Shown here: piece after piece, positions 8,189 through 9,505 of the stretch
Position numbering within the stretch: the first letter of the stretch is position 1
Layout of the letters: each line of letters begins with the position of its first letter
Assembly (NCBI GenBank): GCA_903929065.1
Contig: CAIYTJ010000059.1
Coordinates: forward strand, 1 to 9,505
Direction: 5' to 3'
Source: an uncultured Bacteroidales bacterium
GTDB taxonomy: Bacteria > Bacteroidota > Bacteroidia > Bacteroidales > Paludibacteraceae
DNA length: 9,505 nucleotides
The notes under the pieces: model-generated
The model's input: the letters and a program-made list of their open reading frames with translations, nothing else
The model's database searches: none
Told to the model about the DNA's origin: nothing
Made by a program: the position numbers and the translations under genes

Positions 8189-8971
8189 TTAGAAATTAAT
8201 GTCCAGCTGTGTTGTAAATGAATTTGCATTTACATTACTGGAATTATAAAATGCGTTTTTGTTATTGTAAATATCGTAGGCGAAAATTACCGATACATTT
8301 TTTGAGAAAGCCCATGAAAAACCAAAATTTAAAGCTCCTAAATAGTTTTTGCCTCCCTGATAATCTACTGCCAGCCATAATTTGTCTGAAATTTCAGTCA
8401 TTGCTCTGTCCCACGACAGTAGTAATCCTGAGTTTGCTGCATTTCCATTTTCATCTACAAGTAAATTTTTATTTCCGGTATAATAACCTACAGAAATACG
8501 ACCGATAACAGGAATTGTTTTTGCTACAAGTGTGTAAACAATATTATAATCGGTTAGTCCGGTTTTTAATCCGAAATTATATGCTCCAACTGCGATGGCA
8601 GGTGCACCTTTAAAAAGAGAATCTTCCGGCATTGCAATTTTGCCATTAAAATAAATAGGGTTTAAATCATAATTTTTATTGTTATCCAGATTTCTGTCAC
8701 CCATATTTAAATAGTCAATTCCAATTTCAGCCTGAACTTTGCTAAACGGTGAAATACCACCGGTTAAACCAGCGTCATAAATCCCCGAACCAAGAAATCC
8801 ATCTGATTGTTTCTCCGTCCGAATGTAATTGTCTAAACCCAAGTGAAGTGTTTTGAACGCCTGAATATCGGTAGACGGAATCCAAATTTGTGTAGAACCA
8901 GTTGCTTTTGCAACACTAATTGATAATAATACTGCCATCGCGCAGATTCCTAAAACTTTAATTTTCTTCAT
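8189..8971 (-). CDS. Predicted outer-membrane beta-barrel protein linked to kdp
   Basis: No named family recognised with certainty. The 260-aa product starts with a clear Sec signal peptide (MKKIKVLGICAMAVLLSISV, then AKA with predicted cleavage after residue 23), leaving a mature protein of about 237 aa. It is rich in alternating hydrophobic/polar stretches ending in aromatic residues, for example VQAEIGIDYLN, ISVGYYTGN, KLWLAVDYQGG, LNFGFSWAF and VSVIFAYDIYNN. The C-terminus is TTQLDINF, and a final Phe is a hallmark of outer-membrane barrels. Perhaps 10-12 strands would fit. The frame extends two codons to a TTG (8977), but ATG 8971 gives a normal signal peptide. It is co-directional with kdpFABC and 46 bp upstream of kdpF with no obvious promoter or terminator between, so probably co-transcribed. 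A role as an outer-membrane pore for K+ is a reasonable inference from context, not shown by sequence. The C at residue 10 is not in a convincing lipobox. Confidence 0.8.
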   Translation of the reverse strand: MKKIKVLGICAMAVLLSISVAKATGSTQIWIPSTDIQAFKTLHLGLDNYIRTEKQSDGFLGSGIYDAGLTGGISPFSKVQAEIGIDYLNMGDRNLDNNKNYDLNPIYFNGKIAMPEDSLFKGAPAIAVGAYNFGLKTGLTDYNIVYTLVAKTIPVIGRISVGYYTGNKNLLVDENGNAANSGLLLSWDRAMTEISDKLWLAVDYQGGKNYLGALNFGFSWAFSKNVSVIFAYDIYNNKNAFYNSSNVNANSFTTQLDINF

Positions 8972-9023
8972 TTTCAAAAAAATTAAACAAATAACTCATT
9001 CTATTTTTTTGTTGACTTCCAAA

Positions 9024-9059
9024 ATTTTGAATCCAATTCAGGTTGGTTTAATTCAAAAT
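9024..9059 (-). promoter_or_regulatory. Hairpin in the gap upstream of the barrel gene
   Basis: ATTTTGAAT (9024-9032) and ATTCAAAAT (9051-9059) form perfect 9-bp inverted arms. An inner CCAA (9033-9036) / TTGG (9043-9046) pair extends the stem, with a 4-nt bulge on one side and a 6-nt loop. In the left-going transcript the stem is followed by only a short U run (UUUU overlapping the stem end), so this would be at best a weak terminator or attenuator. It could instead be a processing or stability element between the small broken gene and the barrel gene. Confidence 0.45.
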
Positions 9060-9066
9060 CATAAAT

Positions 9067-9248
9067 TCAATCAGTATTTTTGGAAATATCTTTACTTTTG
9101 ATTTTTATGTATTCATCAGAATCATCATCAAACATCATTTTGTCGTAATGTTCCTTGTACCACAGGTTCTTGCCAGGCTCTTGATAGTTGCATAAAGAAA
9201 TAACAATCCTCCACACAGTTCAACAAAAAATTCAATTGTTGATTTCAT
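9067..9248 (-). pseudogene. Small membrane-protein gene with apparent -1 frameshift
   Basis: Not a family I recognise. From ATG 9248 one frame encodes a hydrophobic start (residues 1-23, with FFVELCGGLLFLYATIK, a likely single membrane helix) but soon becomes non-coding in character and stops at 9135 (37 aa). The neighbouring frame, open from about 9219, takes over with strongly protein-like sequence: EPGKNLWYKEHYDKMM followed by an acidic then Lys-rich tail (FDDDSDEY, IKIKSKDISKNTD), ending at TGA 9067. Restoring one base near 9180-9183, for example an extra A in the AA of ATCAAGAG, joins both parts into a 60-aa protein. No slippery heptamer is visible there. The gene lies 95 bp upstream of the barrel gene, same strand, downstream of a good promoter. 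It may be a decayed gene, a sequencing or assembly error, or two overlapping short ORFs (the first stop overlaps an ATG as ATGA at 9138-9135). Confidence 0.5.
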
Positions 9249-9298
9249 AATTCTTCATGTGTTTCGATTTGGTGCTGTTAATCAGGTAATTGCATGTT

Positions 9299-9335
9299 AA
9301 AGCAATCAATTTTTTTAATCCATGAAAATTGCTTT
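9299..9335 (-). promoter_or_regulatory. Inverted repeat in the presumed operon leader
   Basis: AAAGCAAT (9299-9306) and ATTGCTTT (9328-9335) are perfect 8-bp inverted arms around a 21-nt loop, just downstream of the presumed transcription start of the left-going unit. It could be a leader hairpin or a protein-binding dyad. No known riboswitch class is recognised, including the c-di-AMP (ydaO/kdp) type. Confidence 0.35.
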
Positions 9336-9347
9336 GACTTTACACCG

Positions 9348-9355
9348 CAAAGATA
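9348..9355 (-). promoter_or_regulatory. Bacteroidota-type -7 element, probable kdp operon promoter
   Basis: Read on the minus strand this is TATCTTTG followed by CG, an exact match to TAnnTTTG and close to the commonest form of the element. The -33 element is not clear; a TTTG at 9380-9383 is 24 bp upstream, slightly far. Transcription would start near 9340, giving a leader of about 90 nt to the small gene at 9248 and continuing into the barrel gene and kdpFABC-D. It is the only convincing promoter I see upstream of these genes within the window. Confidence 0.5.
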
Positions 9356-9462
9356 TATTGCAACATATAAGTAAAAAATCAAAAATATAGGTTAGGATAT
9401 AAAGATTTTATTAAGAAGTAAAAATAAGTAAGTTGCTTTTTTTTATACGAAATTTAAATAGC

Positions 9463-9491
9463 TTGTTTACATTGCTTTATCGGTATTTTTG
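9463..9491 (+). promoter_or_regulatory. Possible divergent promoter for a gene beyond the window
   Basis: TTG (9463-9465), an 18-bp spacer and TATTTTTG (9484-9491) fit the -33/-7 pattern of Bacteroidota promoters on the plus strand. The downstream gene would lie past the right edge. The region is very AT-rich, so a chance match is possible. The rest of 9249-9505 holds no ORF that I can support. Confidence 0.3.
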
Positions 9492-9505
9492 AGAAAATAT
9501 CTGTA

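Noticed and set aside
8942..8971. Lipoprotein signal in the barrel protein (Leu-Gly-Ile-Cys near residue 10)
   Set aside because: Cys comes too early, before most of the hydrophobic core, and the preceding Ile is not a normal lipobox residue; AKA at 21-23 is a good signal peptidase I site.
8972..8977. TTG start two codons upstream for the barrel protein
   Set aside because: ATG 8971 gives a standard MKK-type signal peptide; nothing favours the TTG.
9075..9100. Two plus-strand TAnnTTTG matches (9075-9082 and 9093-9100)
   Set aside because: They lie antisense to the Lys-rich tail of the small broken gene, where AAA codons create such matches by chance, and no plus-strand gene follows.
9135..9219. 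Programmed -1 frameshift in the small gene
   Set aside because: No X XXY YYZ slippery heptamer in the overlap of the two frames and no obvious downstream stimulatory structure close by; decay or sequence error is simpler.
1..9505. tRNA, rRNA, CRISPR array, transposase or phage genes
   Set aside because: None seen on either strand; all long ORFs are accounted for by the kdp locus and its neighbour.

Overview
The window holds a complete high-affinity potassium uptake locus (Kdp) with its two-component regulators, most likely from a member of the Bacteroidota. Three things point there: TAnnTTTG promoter elements, little or no Shine-Dalgarno sequence before the start codons, and an AT-rich genome with Bacteroidota-like protein sequences. 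A marine or sediment Bacteroidia (Marinilabiliales-type) is a guess only.

Layout: kdpE, the response regulator, is alone on the + strand at the left (148-837) behind its own consensus promoter. All other genes are on the - strand and read right to left: a small, apparently frameshifted membrane-protein gene (9248-9067), an outer-membrane beta-barrel protein (8971-8189), kdpF (8142-8011), kdpA (7980-6286), kdpB (6273-4195), kdpC (4182-3610) and kdpD (3500-843). kdpE and kdpD converge, with only 5 bp between their stop codons. kdpA/kdpB and kdpB/kdpC are each separated by 12 bp. A 109-bp gap holding an imperfect palindromic repeat separates kdpC from kdpD. The right end (9249-9505) is non-coding and AT-rich. 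It contains the best promoter candidate for the whole left-going unit (9348-9355) and a possible divergent promoter for a gene beyond the window.

How the genes work together: KdpA (K+-selective subunit), KdpB (P-type ATPase), KdpC and KdpF form the inner-membrane KdpFABC pump. KdpD senses K+ limitation or turgor and would phosphorylate KdpE, an OmpR-family activator of the pump genes. The barrel protein at the head of the operon could be an outer-membrane pore that feeds the pump; this rests on position and predicted topology only.

The core genes look intact, with all expected catalytic motifs, and I see no sign of an exotic defence or mobile system. The less ordinary features are the kdp-linked barrel, the broken small gene upstream of it, the palindromic repeat between kdpC and kdpD, the split and convergent placement of kdpD and kdpE, and a duplicated translation-start region at kdpF.
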